A stretch of 64,000 nt of DNA from positions 52,887,942-52,951,941 of the forward strand of contig CM060307.1 of NCBI GenBank assembly GCA_030674185.1, read 5' to 3'. This document shows positions 34,551-45,292 of the stretch, piece after piece. Within the stretch, counting starts at the first letter, position 1. Every line of letters starts with the position of its first letter. Under the pieces are notes generated by a model. The model was not told the origin of the DNA, did no database searches, and was given only the letters and a program-made list of their open reading frames with translations. A program made the position numbers and the translations under genes. The DNA is from Monoplex corrugatus. Taxonomy: Eukaryota > Mollusca > Gastropoda > Littorinimorpha > Ranellidae.

Positions 34551-35867
34551 CTGAAAATATGATGCAAATAAAAAAACAATGAGATTGTCTACCAAGTACA
34601 AAGACATAAGCTAAACAGTAACTACAATAAGAGGATATTCAAAAATGAGTAAACTCATATAAATGTGTATATTTGTGTAGGTGTACATATGCGTGGGTGC
34701 AAGTGTGTATGTGTGTGTGCAAGTATGCGTGCATATGTACGTGTGTATGGGTGCACATAAGCATGGATGTTTCCATCTGGCTCAGCTACTTCACCAAAAT
34801 ATACTGACTTCGCCAAAATACACCGACAAGAGTTACAAGGAATGCTGCTCAAGTTTTCAGTGGTCAATGATCTAACCCAAGGAGATTTCAACTTTTTAAC
34901 TGTTGTGCAAACAGTTATGTATATTAACAATTATGACAGTATTTTCTTTGATCTGTGTGTGCTCTGACAGTAGATGCCTTTGATCCGAGTGTGTTCTGAT
35001 TGTAGAAACTGCTCCAATTCTGTAACAATTATTTCAAACATCACAGCTTAGAGAAGCACTGCTAGAAACTATTAGAAATTTTATCACAAAAATTTGGAAT
35101 ATCAAAGTTAAAGTGTATTGCTACCTGTGGTTAAAACTTCTGCTACCTGTGGTTAACATTTCATTAAGAGTAATGCGTAGTTGCTACGGAAACTAAGTTC
35201 AAAAGTGCGCTGTTTTCTCAAAACAGTTCAGTGGGGTAAATGTCTGGAAATATCCATCATTAACAATTTGCATACTATATTAAAGAAGATTATGCTGAAA
35301 GCACAGTTTAACCACTTTTCTGAGTAGATTTCTTTCTCTTTGACCGTAGCAGACTGTTGGAACTCTATTTCTGGCTTGTTTTCATGGTACCCGAAACAAA
35401 GAGATTTCGAAGCGTCAAAAGACTCTACACCTGTGCTTAATCATTTTTGGGAGAAAATATTCATAAAAGCAGAACTCATAATGACTTCCAGAGAAGAATG
35501 TATATCCTGTGACATGTTCAAGTCAGTTTTGTGACATCGATATTTAATGGATTACAAGCAGCAGTTTGATGTCATGTGTGTGTACATCCGGAACTTTTTC
35601 TTTTTTAGCTATTCGCATGCCTTTTTCAATGGTAAAATGGTAAACCAGAAACAAATGAAAGCATGCATAAACAAGCGGTCTGCACAATTACAAAGTAGAA
35701 ATAATGACCTTTTCAAACATATATAACATAATAGGTTTACTATCGTTGGTTATTCTCCATATTTTTTTTTGAAAGTACCAAAAACTGTGCTTCTTGAGAG
35801 TTCCAGCAGCCATTTTAGGGCTCGTCTCCAAAGTGTTAACAGTTAAGATTTCAAACTGGTTTGCGCC

Positions 35868-36970
35868 TTAACTCACTCGCTGCCACTGGCCTGATATGCG
35901 GACATTGTACGACGAAGCGTTAGCGACCACGGTCCGAATATGCGGATTCGGATTTTGAAAATTCGCGCTGTCTGAGTGACGTATCGGATACGAAACTCAA
36001 GAACTGAGATGATTCCTTAGTTATCTCCTAACAACTTTTTATTCACTTGCACCGCGTGCGATGCGCGGGTCACTCGCTAGCCAATGATAACAAAGAGCAC
36101 CGTCGGTCAGCTCTACTCCATGATCGGCAAGATGGCGTCGCGACGAAGTGTTCGACACAGTAGGGCTGGTGATTTATTAGTTAGCGTTGAAGACGCACTG
36201 GAATTGATCCAGACTGAAGGGTCAGACGTCGAAGAAGACATCAGCGATTCTTCTGATGAGGATTTCGACTCCTACAGTGTGGAGAAAGACGTGGATTCCG
36301 ACATTGAAGTGGGCGCTGATAGTGGCGAGGAAGCAGACGAAACTGTGCCAGCACATGGGCCTCAGCAACAAGCGTCTGATTCGGACACTGACACTGAAAT
36401 CGGCGAAGAAGTTGACGATTTTCGGGCTGTGTTTACTGATGATTGGACTGACAATTTAGATTTCTTTCTTCTCGATCATCCTTTCACAGTGTCACTTGCC
36501 ATGAGCTTTTTCACTCCAGGAAAGACTACAGCCAGTGATACGTCACCAGTGTTTTGTGTACAGTGAACTCTTTTTTTTCCTTCTGTATTTTCACTTTTTT
36601 TTGTATTTCATGTTCTCTATCACCTGCTTGTGATTCAATAGTATATTTCCTGTGTCTTCAGTGACTCCAGTTGTGCTAGAATGTGATGTAGAACATTTCT
36701 TCGCTGAAAAGGAACATTTGGAATATATATTTCTGATAGCTGCAAAAGTGCTAAAAAAAAGACAAAACTTGGATACCCCTTTAACCACCAAGATGAGTAA
36801 ATTACTTTATTTTTTGTTCAAGTATACACTAATATGCATTGCATGCACTCACTAAATTTCAAGTGTCTATCTGCTCATATATAATTGTTATAATTTTTTT
36901 CCTAACCTACACAAACCCTGGGTATTCAGGGATAAGCAAGGGGAAAAACTCATGGCATGGAGTGAGTTAA
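35868..36970 (+). mobile_element. piggyBac-type derivative with N-terminal transposase remnant, family D
   Basis: Ends TTAA-CTCACTCGCTGCCA and TGGCATGGAGTGAG-TTAA, 1.1 kb, in the intron before RBM45 exon 8. It contains an acidic reading frame at its left but no DDE core. Confidence 0.8.
36132..36566 (+). CDS. Acidic N-terminal piggyBac transposase fragment
   Basis: An open frame of 144 residues starting MASRRSVRHSRAGDLLVS. It is rich in D, E and S (DVEEDISDSSDEDFDS, SDSDTDTEIGEEVDD) and ends a little after FTDDWTDNLDFF, a segment that in full transposases precedes the DDE domain. The catalytic domain is absent, so it cannot transpose alone. Whether it is expressed is unknown. Internal deletion of a full element is the simplest origin. 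Confidence 0.65.
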   Translation: MASRRSVRHSRAGDLLVSVEDALELIQTEGSDVEEDISDSSDEDFDSYSVEKDVDSDIEVGADSGEEADETVPAHGPQQQASDSDTDTEIGEEVDDFRAVFTDDWTDNLDFFLLDHPFTVSLAMSFFTPGKTTASDTSPVFCVQ

Positions 36971-37208
36971 GAAAGAACTGTATAAAATCTTTCAGCCAGC
37001 CCAAAAAAAAAACAAAAAAAACACCAAAAAAAAACACACACAAAAAACTTAACATCCATGAATTTAAGACCCGTTCCAAGCTGGACGGCCACAAAATGAG
37101 AAATTCTAATTCTAACTGAAAAATGTTCACATTTCTGGTTGCTAACCAATGACTATGTAAATTCGATTTAGTCATGCCTTTCTAATTACACTCTTAAAAC
37201 AGACTCTG

Positions 37209-37303
37209 GGATCAAAACTGGTAAAACTGAAAAATCCTTGGGATCAAAACTGGCAAAACTGAAAAATCCTTAGGATCAAAACTGGCAAAACTGAAAAATC
37301 CTT
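37209..37303 (+). repeat. Tandem repeat, 32 bp, three copies
   Basis: GGATCAAAACTGG-AAAACTG units start at 37209, 37241 and 37273. Confidence 0.95.
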
Positions 37304-38058
37304 GTAGACAACTTTTGTCAACACACAAAAGAAAACTCAAACTGACAACAATCTCCATTTGTTTTAACACATTTCCAACCACAATCAACAATTTGTTCGT
37401 TGCAGGATATTGTACCTGTGGATCACAATCAACCAATTGCCAGTCATGATTCTTACTTTTGGTTTTGGCCATTGCAAGGATAACAGAAGAAGCTAGGACT
37501 TTGTCACTGGAGAGTTTTGGTGGAAACTACTCTCTGAATTCCTGTAAATGTAGCATTCTTCTGTTCATTCAAAATTATGGCAAAACAAACGCTTTAACGC
37601 TTTGGGCAATATAGACTGGAACGACGATTCTGACAGTATTTTGATGATAATTCCAACAAAAATATTTTCGAAAGTAGTAACAGTAATATGATGAATGGTG
37701 GTGACAGTGATGAGCATTCACGTTTTATGAACACTATGAAAAAGAACAATCAAAACATTCATGGTGCCAGTAAGGGCCCATGCATAGATGCAATAAACAA
37801 TGGAATATGAAACAATTAGTTTTACACAATTTCACAAAGTTTTAAGCAAATCTGTTCAGACATGTGACCCACTTAGCCTTGACTGTAAATTATCAAAGTC
37901 ATGTAGTCCAGAGGCAGCAAATTCAGCAGTGTTCTGTGGTCAGAAATGTATTAATAGTGAGACTGCAAACATACATACAAACATATTTGTCTCATGTTCA
38001 CCACTATCAATCATCCCTTTTATAATGGGAGAGAGTGTACACACACACACACACTCAC

Positions 38059-38085
38059 CTCCCCCTGTGGGCAAAGGGAAGTTAC
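38059..38085 (-). CDS. RBM45: RBM45 candidate microexon 7c (27 nt, nine residues)
   Basis: Bounded by TCCTTTCAG and GGAG|GTGAGTG, it encodes GNFPLPTGG in the correct phase. Immediately after the donor lies a UG repeat on the transcript strand. It is closest in sequence to microexon 7a. Confidence 0.7.
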
Positions 38086-38296
38086 CTGAAAGGACACAAG
38101 ATATGTTATAATAATCTCACTTACCCATGCAAACTAAAATTGAATGAAAGCAGCATGTGATATTTTGAGAGCCAATATGGGCTCTTTTCACGACAACATG
38201 ATAAAAATGAACACACACATACACAAGCACACACACACACACATACATATTCATTCAATTATACACATGTTCGCATATGTATGGACACACACTCAC

Positions 38297-38322
38297 CTCC
38301 CCCTGTTGTGAAGAAAAAGTTA
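38297..38322 (-). CDS. RBM45: RBM45 candidate microexon 7b (26 nt, frame-breaking)
   Basis: The same acceptor and donor pattern as its neighbours, but one G is missing at the start of the exon. Its length of 26 nt would shift the frame if included. The expected peptide family (GNF-TGG) is visible one base out of register. It is either decayed, a sequencing error, or a poison exon. Confidence 0.5.
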
Positions 38323-38523
38323 CTGAAAGGGCACAAAATATCTTACAATAAACCCTCTTACCTATGGGAAACTAAAATTGAATGAAATCAGCATGTGATG
38401 ACGTCGATAAGGGCGCTCTTTTTCATCAACGAGAGCTATTATCGGCTCTCTTTTACGGTAATACTTTGAGAATCAATATGGGCTGTCTTCCACAGAAAAC
38501 ATAAGAAAAATATATCAACACAC

Positions 38524-38532
38524 TCTCTCTGT

Positions 38533-38588
<56 letters not shown>

Positions 38589-38614
38589 ACACACACACAC
38601 ATACACACACACAC
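38524..38614 (+). repeat. (CA)n microsatellite in the microexon array
   Basis: Reads as (UG)n in the RBM45 transcript, downstream of microexon 7a. Confidence 0.93.
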
Positions 38615-38643
38615 AGATCACAGATATAAATGAACAAACTCAC

Positions 38644-38670
38644 CTCCTCCCGTGGGCACGGAGAAGTTTC
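38644..38670 (-). CDS. RBM45: RBM45 candidate microexon 7a (27 nt, nine residues)
   Basis: Bounded by GTTCTTTCAG and GGAG|GTGAGT. In the phase left by exon 6 it encodes GNFSVPTGG. It is a multiple of three and phase 1 to phase 1, so inclusion or skipping keeps the frame. The first of three tandem copies in transcription order. Confidence 0.7.
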
Positions 38671-39228
38671 CTGAAAGAACACAAGATACATTACATTTTC
38701 TCAATTACATGAAACTGAAATCAAATGAAATCAGCATCTGATGCTTTGGGAATACATGCATATATGGCACTTTCACAACTGAACAAAATAAAATAATCAA
38801 GACAGCAAACAATACAAAACTTGTGTTTTTCAGTATCTTCTAATGTATCTTGCATACGAGTTAGCAGAAGAACAAATGAATATCCTTCTGCTTCTGCTCC
38901 AGAATAGTACAGAAATATATACCAAAATTCACCAACTGACAAAATCAAACAATAACATAAACCAAACAAACTATCAAAAATCTATATAAAAATATGTTCA
39001 CACTCATTCAGGCATGATCAGCTTATATAGTATTTCCCTATCACAAAAGTATTCACAAATTTCCTTTGCATCTGATTTGCATTTCTAAGATATTAAAAGA
39101 TCCTTTCCAAAGCAGCTAATAAACCTTGTGCACACAGACATAGTGTGTATATTGTCTCATACACACCATTACTTCCAGCTGAATTGAATGTTTACATAGA
39201 GAAAAAAAAATTATCACTCCATTTCACA

Positions 39229-39528
39229 TTAACCTGTTCACTGATTCTGATTTGCAGTCAGTTGATTCACATGATAAGAGCAAAAATGACGGTAATCTGG
39301 CGCATGCAGGCGATAATTCAATGTTGTACCTGAAGTCGGACTTCACCCAAATAACAGTCGGAGTGATATTACTGGGCTGGATAAGACTTCACCCAAATAA
39401 CAGTCGGAGTGATATTACTGGGCTGGATAAAGAGATATGAACTTTTCTTTATTTTAAGTCAAAACATTTAAAATTCCGTGGCACAGGCGATTCACCTCTT
39501 TATTTACACTTTGGCACTGAAAGGGTAA
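39229..39528. mobile_element. Possible TTAA MITE, family I
   Basis: The left end TTAA-CCTGTTCACTG and right end CACTGAAAGGG-TAAA are imperfect inverse copies and the right TTAA is mutated. It contains a 46-bp tandem duplication. Confidence 0.45.
39339..39430 (+). repeat. Exact tandem duplication, 46 bp, two copies
   Basis: GACTTCACCCAAATAACAGT units start at 39339 and 39385. Confidence 0.95.
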
Positions 39529-40296
39529 ACTCATATCATGAACAATTTTACAAAAATGAAGAGATGAATTTTGTTTACTTTCGAACAATGTTCAAATATT
39601 TAGATCATACATTCACAAAACCATCATAAAAATCACATCATTTTTGTTTATACGACAGTGTACAAAATTATGCTAGGATTTACGCAAGCTTAGTTCAATA
39701 ATCAGCTGGTTAACAACAATGAATCCTCCAAATCCTAATGAAGCCACAACATCCATAAAATCGCATATGTTATGAAAATCATCTGATGTCACACAGTTTA
39801 CCTTTTCAAAGGTAGCATTCTTCAAGAGGACAAAAACATACAAGGGAAAACCCACCAAGGCCAACAAAAACAAAGACCTGAAGTTGTGAGCTTATCAATA
39901 TAAAGAAAACCAAAACAACTACATAACCTATCATTGCAAACAAAAACAAAACAATTACCCCAACACAATTTTTTCTGATGGTGACATGTGACAGAGGTCC
40001 GAACAATGAAATCAAGAGAGTGATGATTACTTTATACAAATATTGTCAAGCGTTTTCTCCGTGTATATGCCCTCTTCCCCATCCTAGTCCTCGACTCTGG
40101 CAATGGTTTGGCAACAGCTTAGCTGTTCATTACACCACATGGCCATGTCGCATGTCATAATACAGTTATGTGTATATGAAGGTCCTCATCCTGGCAGTTT
40201 GTGATGACTCAGTGTTAATCTTACCATGCACGACATAAGCATCTGCTAATCATAATCATTTTAATCTCTATTATTATATGAAAATTAGGATCCTAC

Positions 40297-40368
40297 CTGG
40301 CCCAGGCATCTGTGGCGGTCGGTTCTCCCCAGCAAAGGATCCATCCTCCTCAAAAGTACGTTTCTGAC
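40297..40368 (-). CDS. RBM45: RBM45 exon 6 (linker)
   Basis: Residues 204-227, GQKRTFEEDGSFAGENRPPQ ending MPGP. Acceptor CTTTTTTAG, donor G|GTAGGA, phase 1 at both ends. The final glycine codon can be completed by exon 8 or by the microexons in intron 6. Confidence 0.85.
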
Positions 40369-40482
40369 CTAAAAAAGCAAAGCCTTCAACACAAGTTTTT
40401 GAAATCACGATCAATCATGACAAGTAGCATAATCAGAGATGAAAACAGCTGAATCCAAAACTATAAGAAAATGTTGAATAGG

Positions 40483-40570
40483 CAATGAGGGTTGCCCCCT
40501 CTGGTGGGTCATAGGTAACACCGCTTGCAGGAATCAGGGAGTTGCGCCACCTGAAGCCGCCCTGTACTTT
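40483..40570. repeat. Relic of the GC-rich module of the hAT-like elements
   Basis: TTGCCCCCTCTGGTGGGTCA...CACCTGAAGCCG aligns with the palindromic block at 27358-27424. No ends visible. Confidence 0.5.
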
Positions 40571-42106
40571 CTTGATGAAAGCCCCAAATGATTCTGGTAG
40601 CGCCTCTAGCATCCTTTCAATTAAAAAAAAAGTTGCAATAAAACCAAAAGTAAAATGAAAATAGTGCAAATGTGTTTTGGGAAAAGGGAAAGAGGGAACA
40701 CTTCCGTAATTACAAATGATCTTAAAAAATCAAAATACGTGTGTATTTGGAAGTTGATGGGTTCAATGAATATTGCACTCTTTTCAAACACACAAAATCT
40801 TCATGACAGAGTCAAACTTTGTAGCAGCAAAGTGTAAATCAATCTTTTCATAACAAGTGAGCACAAAGCCATTTCTTACTATTTTCAAGCAGCTTGCAAA
40901 TCAACATCTGTTGACCATTCTGTCTTACCAATCCCATGTCCATCAGTTTTTGGATGTTTCACTCTGCATGCCATTTGATAAAGCATGCAAGATGCCATTT
41001 TGTCACCACAGCCAGTTTCTGGTCAAGTTAGCTCAGGCATGGCGTATCAGGTGACCTACTAAAATTTTCCCCCCTTCTTTTCTTATTTCTTATATTTTTC
41101 TCCCCCCCCCCAAAACAAAAGCAGAAAAATATAAACATGGCAGACTGTTTGCCAGAAAAAAAAAAGCAGTAGACATTTTTAATACCTAACAATATTGTTT
41201 TTTTTTCATAGTAAGTACACATAACATTTTGTTGTCAATTTATGACAAATGCACAAGTGAAATCATGGAGATCTTGATTTACATATGGCAGCTATACACC
41301 CACCTTAGCATGACAAAAGAGCTTCCATTATCTAAAAAAAAGTGATTTAAAACCACAACAACAACAAAACCCAAAAACCGAACGAATACCATAGAAGCAG
41401 TACACATTTTATTTTTGATGACAAGTTGGTTCATCATCAAAGTTGCTTTACATATTCAAGATTGTCTCTGAATTTACTACAACAAAAATAACTGAACACA
41501 TTTGACAAGCTATTCATCCAACTTATCCTACAACAATTCCAAAACTGTCCACATAATTATCTTTGCATGAAGTATTTGTTTCTCTTTCTCTCTCTCACAC
41601 ACAAACATACACACACAAACACCAAAGAAAAAATATTATTTTATGCTTTCTAAACAACAACAAAAAAAAGCACAAACTCTGATTACTGTAGTACAGAACC
41701 TCCTCAATCCACCCTTCCCAATTACGACTCCCTCAACTCCCTCAGAGATGTGACCTAATTTGTCATGATCGATCTACTTCACTACATAAATTAACTCTCT
41801 ATTACGACTACCTATGAAACCTGACTTATGACCAAACAGTTTTGGTCTACTACATGAATGAAACGTAAGAGCCAACAACTGACCAAATTTACACAAACTC
41901 AGTGGCAGAAAGTGACTAAACATTAAAGGAAGTGGACTGACGGTTTGTTGCAAGTAAACATCCCTCGTAAACCTGACCTTTCACATTGTCAGCCATAAAG
42001 AGTGGAAGTGTGTGTAAGTGCGTGTGTTTTTTTTTTTCAAAATTTTAATTTAGTATCCCCCCCCCCCCCCCCCAAACTCCTCTCTCCAAGGTAACAAACA
42101 TTCCTC

Positions 42107-42416
42107 TCCTCTGTGTGTGTGTGTGTGGTGTGGGGTGTGTGTGTGTGTGTGTGTGCGTGCGTGGTTGCGTGGTGCGTGCGTGCTGCGTGCGGTGCGTCTT
42201 TTTCTTTTTCAAATTTTCTGTATTTACTTTCCACTCCACTTCCCTCCACAGTAGTTATCACTTCTATCCTCTGTGTGTGTGTGTGTGTGTGGGTGTGGGT
42301 GTGGGTGGGTGGGTGGGTGGGTGTGGGTGTTGTGTTGTGTTGTGGGTGTGTTGTGTTGTGTTGTGTTGTGTGTTGTGTTGTGTGTTGTGTGTTGTGTTGT
42401 GTTGTTGTGTGTTTTG
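42107..42416 (+). repeat. GT-, GC- and TTGTG-rich microsatellite cluster
   Basis: GT runs flank a short unique stretch (42197-42270), followed by GGGTGT and TTGTG repeats that run into the hAT-like element. Confidence 0.9.
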
Positions 42417-42934
42417 CAGGGCTGTTAGTGGTAAAATCTGTTTTTCCCTGAAAATTGGCCGGGGTCCAGGGGCCGCCCAGGCCCCGGTGGGGTCCAGGGG
42501 CAATGCCCTGGTGGGGGGTGCAGGGGGGCAAAGCCCCCCGCCGAAAATTGAAAATATGACATTTTGAAGCCAATCAGAGGGCCTATCCTGGCAGCAAACT
42601 GGGTAATTTTTAGTTCACAAAAAATTAACAAATCAATGGATCAATTTGTGTTTAGAGTAACTTTCTGAAACCACATGACATATATAGCACTTGGTTTTAG
42701 AAAGTCATTCTAAACACAATTTTTTTGTATTCATGCAATAATTCTTAATGTCAAGGCGTACTGCAGGTTCAACTTAAGAGAGCTCTCTATACTATTCCCT
42801 TACAGAACTTGGTTTTTTTTTTTTTTTTTTTTTTTTGCTTTTTTCTTTCTTTCGCGGAAGCACTTTGACTTTCCCTGAAATGGGATCACTGTATTCGCGG
42901 ATTTCCGCGAAATCGCTGAACTCTAACAGCCCTG
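42417..42934. mobile_element. hAT-like non-autonomous element, 518 bp
   Basis: Perfect 12-bp inverted ends CAGGGCTGTTAG / CTAACAGCCCTG, inserted in a GT microsatellite. Inside it repeats the plan of the element at 27296-28254: GGGGTCCAGGGGC palindromes, a long T tract (about 42809-42836) and TTCGCGGATTTCCGCGA. No coding capacity. Confidence 0.65.
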
Positions 42935-43011
42935 TGTGTGTGTGCGTGTGTGCGTGTGTGCATGTGTGTGTGTTAGTTAAACCACCCACTTAAGACCCCT
43001 CTCTACATATA

Positions 43012-43717
43012 TTAACCCTACCAGACCTGAGCCCCTGAGCGTAATTGTGCCCCCTGCCTGGCCTCCTGAGCAAAATTTTGAAAAAAATGTATATATGTTA
43101 GAAAACTGTTCATATCATGCACACCAATGGTTAGAATTATATGAAACTTGGAGAGATTGTAGAAAATAGGCCTACCTTTTATCTAACGCCAGTCCAACCC
43201 TCATCAATCACACAAGCATCTCCCCTATCACTTGGTTGGGGGGTACGGGCACGCCCCCTTCTTCCAACACTCTGTCTCGACCTACTTCTTTCATTGTCAG
43301 AATCATCACTTTCACTCAATGCTTCATCAACGTATCATCGTCACTTGAATCGGAAACGTATTCCTGATCAAATTCTCCCTCATCAGAATCAGAATTCTGC
43401 AAAATGTCCACCACTTGTTGAACTGTGAAGCGAGTTGGCCTCGCCCGTTTACCTGTTGAAGTGCTTGGTTCATCACTAGCTCGCTTCATGGTCAATTTTG
43501 CACCCAAATCACCTCAAAATACCATCAACACAAAGGCAGACATTTGCAATAGGCTGAACTCACACTCACGCGACACTTAGCAACGGTTGGGTAGTTATTT
43601 TTAGCTCTTGATAAAGTGACGATCATGTGAGTGTGCTATTCCCGCTATAGCGGGAACTCGGTATATAGTCATTTTCGTCATTCCCGCAATAGCGGGAACT
43701 CGGTCTGGTAGGGTTAA
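43012..43717 (-). mobile_element. piggyBac-type derivative with N-terminal remnant, family E
   Basis: TTAA with 12-bp perfect inverted ends CCCTACCAGACC / GGTCTGGTAGGG, 706 bp. Two subterminal copies of the palindrome TTCCCGC(T/A)ATAGCGGGAA lie at about 43637 and 43681. It ends 64 bp from the RBM45 exon 5 donor. Confidence 0.85.
43316..43489 (-). CDS. N-terminal piggyBac transposase fragment
   Basis: 57 residues beginning MKRASDEPSTSTGKRARPTR, then VQQVVDILQNSDSDEGEFDQ and VSDSSDDD. The basic start, VVDIL helix and acidic DS-rich run are typical of the disordered N-terminus of piggyBac transposases. Further S/D- and R-rich coding remnants continue out of frame to about 43190. No DDE domain. 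Confidence 0.6.
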   Translation of the reverse strand: MKRASDEPSTSTGKRARPTRFTVQQVVDILQNSDSDEGEFDQEYVSDSSDDDTLMKH

Positions 43718-43781
43718 GATCTGAATCTGTTTTTTTCCAAAGTCATAATTCGGAGATTCCTCTGTATTAATCAAAGCTCAC

Positions 43782-43886
43782 CTTTCATGTTCATAAATCC
43801 CAGGTTCTGACTAAAGGTGTAGAAGTCATTGTTGGTCTCTCGTTCATCTCGAGATCTTTGGGGTTCAGCAAATTTTGGTTTGAACA
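43782..43886 (-). CDS. RBM45: RBM45 exon 5 (linker)
   Basis: Residues 169-203, MFKPKFAEPQRSRDERE to FSQNLGFMNMK. It starts with the end of RRM2 (FKPKFAEP, matching the AILAEP strand of vertebrate RBM45) and continues into the low-complexity linker. Acceptor ATTTCAG, donor G|GTGAGC. A piggyBac-like element ends only 64 bp downstream of the donor. Confidence 0.88.
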
Positions 43887-44194
43887 CTGAAATTTACAAA
43901 CACCAAATGGGTCAAGGTAATGCGGCATAAAGTCAGCAACCAAATACTAATTCTAAAATACTGCTACTGAACTGCAGAGACTTTCATCATGCTTTAACTC
44001 TCTCACTACAAGCGTCGGGATTTCCCGATCATGTCTCAACAACGCCTGTCTACGAGCGTTGGAGAATCCGACCCGATTTTTGAAAATTCGCAGGGCTTTC
44101 AGTATTTCTGTTAACCCAAACTAATAGCCAGAAAAAGATTCTTCAGTCATTCTTAGCCTTGTTTCAGGCCATTAGGTCGCTGTACTATGCAGTT

Positions 44195-44532
44195 ATAATA
44201 ATAATAATAATAATATATTTTAGTTATATAGCGCAAAATCTTGATAAAATCAAATCTAAGCGCTGAGCATATACATGCATACATACCTACATACATATGA
44301 GCGTATACATGCATACATACATGCTTACATACTTACATACATAAATCTAAGCTGAGCGTATACATGCATACATACATACATCCATAAATCTAAGCGTATA
44401 CTTACATACATACATACATACACATACATACGTACGCACATGCATACATAATAATTACAATATTTATACAGCGCAAATCTCGACAAAATCAAATCCAAGC
44501 GCCGAAAAGACACACCGCACACACGCACGCAC

Positions 44533-44569
<37 letters not shown>

Positions 44570-44595
44570 CGACACGCACCACCACACACACACCA

Positions 44596-44654
<59 letters not shown>

Positions 44655-45292
44655 CATGGCCACAAATGGGGAGAAAAGAATAAAAGCAATAAAAGCAAGA
44701 ATAAAACCAATGGAAAACCACAGAGAGCACATCATATACAATTATATATTAAAACAAAGTGATTCCCCTCCGAGCGGAGACAGGCTGCAGAGGGGGGTTG
44801 AGTGAGGTTAGGATTTTATGCAAAGGAGAAAAGGTGAGTTTTGAGAGCGGACTTGAAGGAGGCAAAAGTAGGTTGCTGACGGACTGAGAGAGGAAGTTTG
44901 TTCCAGGAGAGTGGACCAGAAACAGAGAAGGCTCGTGGACCATAGGTATTGAGCTTAGTGCGTGGAAAGCAAAAAGTCAGAGGATCGGAGGGTACGTGAG
45001 GGAAGATAGATCTCAAGTAGGCTTGACAGGTAATCGGGGGCTGCGTTATTGAGGCTTTTGTAGCACATGGTGTCTAGTTTGTACTGTATGCGCTTTGATA
45101 CAGGGAGCCAGTGAAGTTGTGCCAAGAGAGGAGATATGTGGTCAGCTTTTTTCTTTTTGAGTACAAGGCGTACAGCATTGTTTTGAATGCGCTGTAGGAT
45201 GTGAATGGTGGAGGCAGGAAGACCAGACAGGAGTGAATTGCAATAGTCAATGCGAGACATTATGAAAGAGAGAACGAGTTTTGCAGTTGTTT
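44195..45292 (-). mobile_element. CR1-like LINE copy 3, 5'-truncated, inside MITE B2
   Basis: Read on the minus strand it starts within the RT C-terminal region (about residue GCAAAACTCGTTCTC) and runs through the stop, a CA/GT-rich 3' UTR (44510-44652), a 3' tail at 44449-44504, CATA repeats and a second 3' tail with ATT repeats at 44195-44265. The target duplication is at most three bases (GTT). In RBM45 intron 4, same strand as the gene. Confidence 0.88.
44749..45292 (-). pseudogene. RT C-terminal fragment of LINE copy 3
   Basis: Frames at 44955-45320 and 44816-45016 show [34 protein letters not shown] and FSVSGPLSWNKLPLSVRQQ. A short deletion near 44985-45000 shifts the frame. Non-functional. 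Confidence 0.85.

Larger units (their letters stand above)
38053..38760 (-). repeat. RBM45: Tandem array of three microexon-bearing units in RBM45 intron 6
   Basis: Units at about 38053-38285, 38291-38630 and 38638-38760 each contain donor, microexon, acceptor and a shared upstream block (ACACAAGATA, AACTAAAATTGAATGAAA, TCAGCATGTGATG). The middle unit carries about 75 extra bp. CA-rich (UG-rich in the transcript) sequence adjoins each donor. Confidence 0.85.

Noticed and set aside
36084..36566. Acidic protein as a host nuclear gene
   Set aside because: It lies inside a TTAA-flanked element with inverted ends and looks like a piggyBac N-terminus.
42037..42573. Frame of 178 residues on the minus strand and 150 on the plus strand
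   Set aside because: Built from TTGTG/GT repeats and the hAT-like element; no domain.
44325..44741. Cysteine/valine-rich frame of 138 residues, toxin-like at first glance
   Set aside because: It is the CA/GT and CATA repeats of the LINE 3' UTR read on the minus strand; no signal peptide or cysteine framework.
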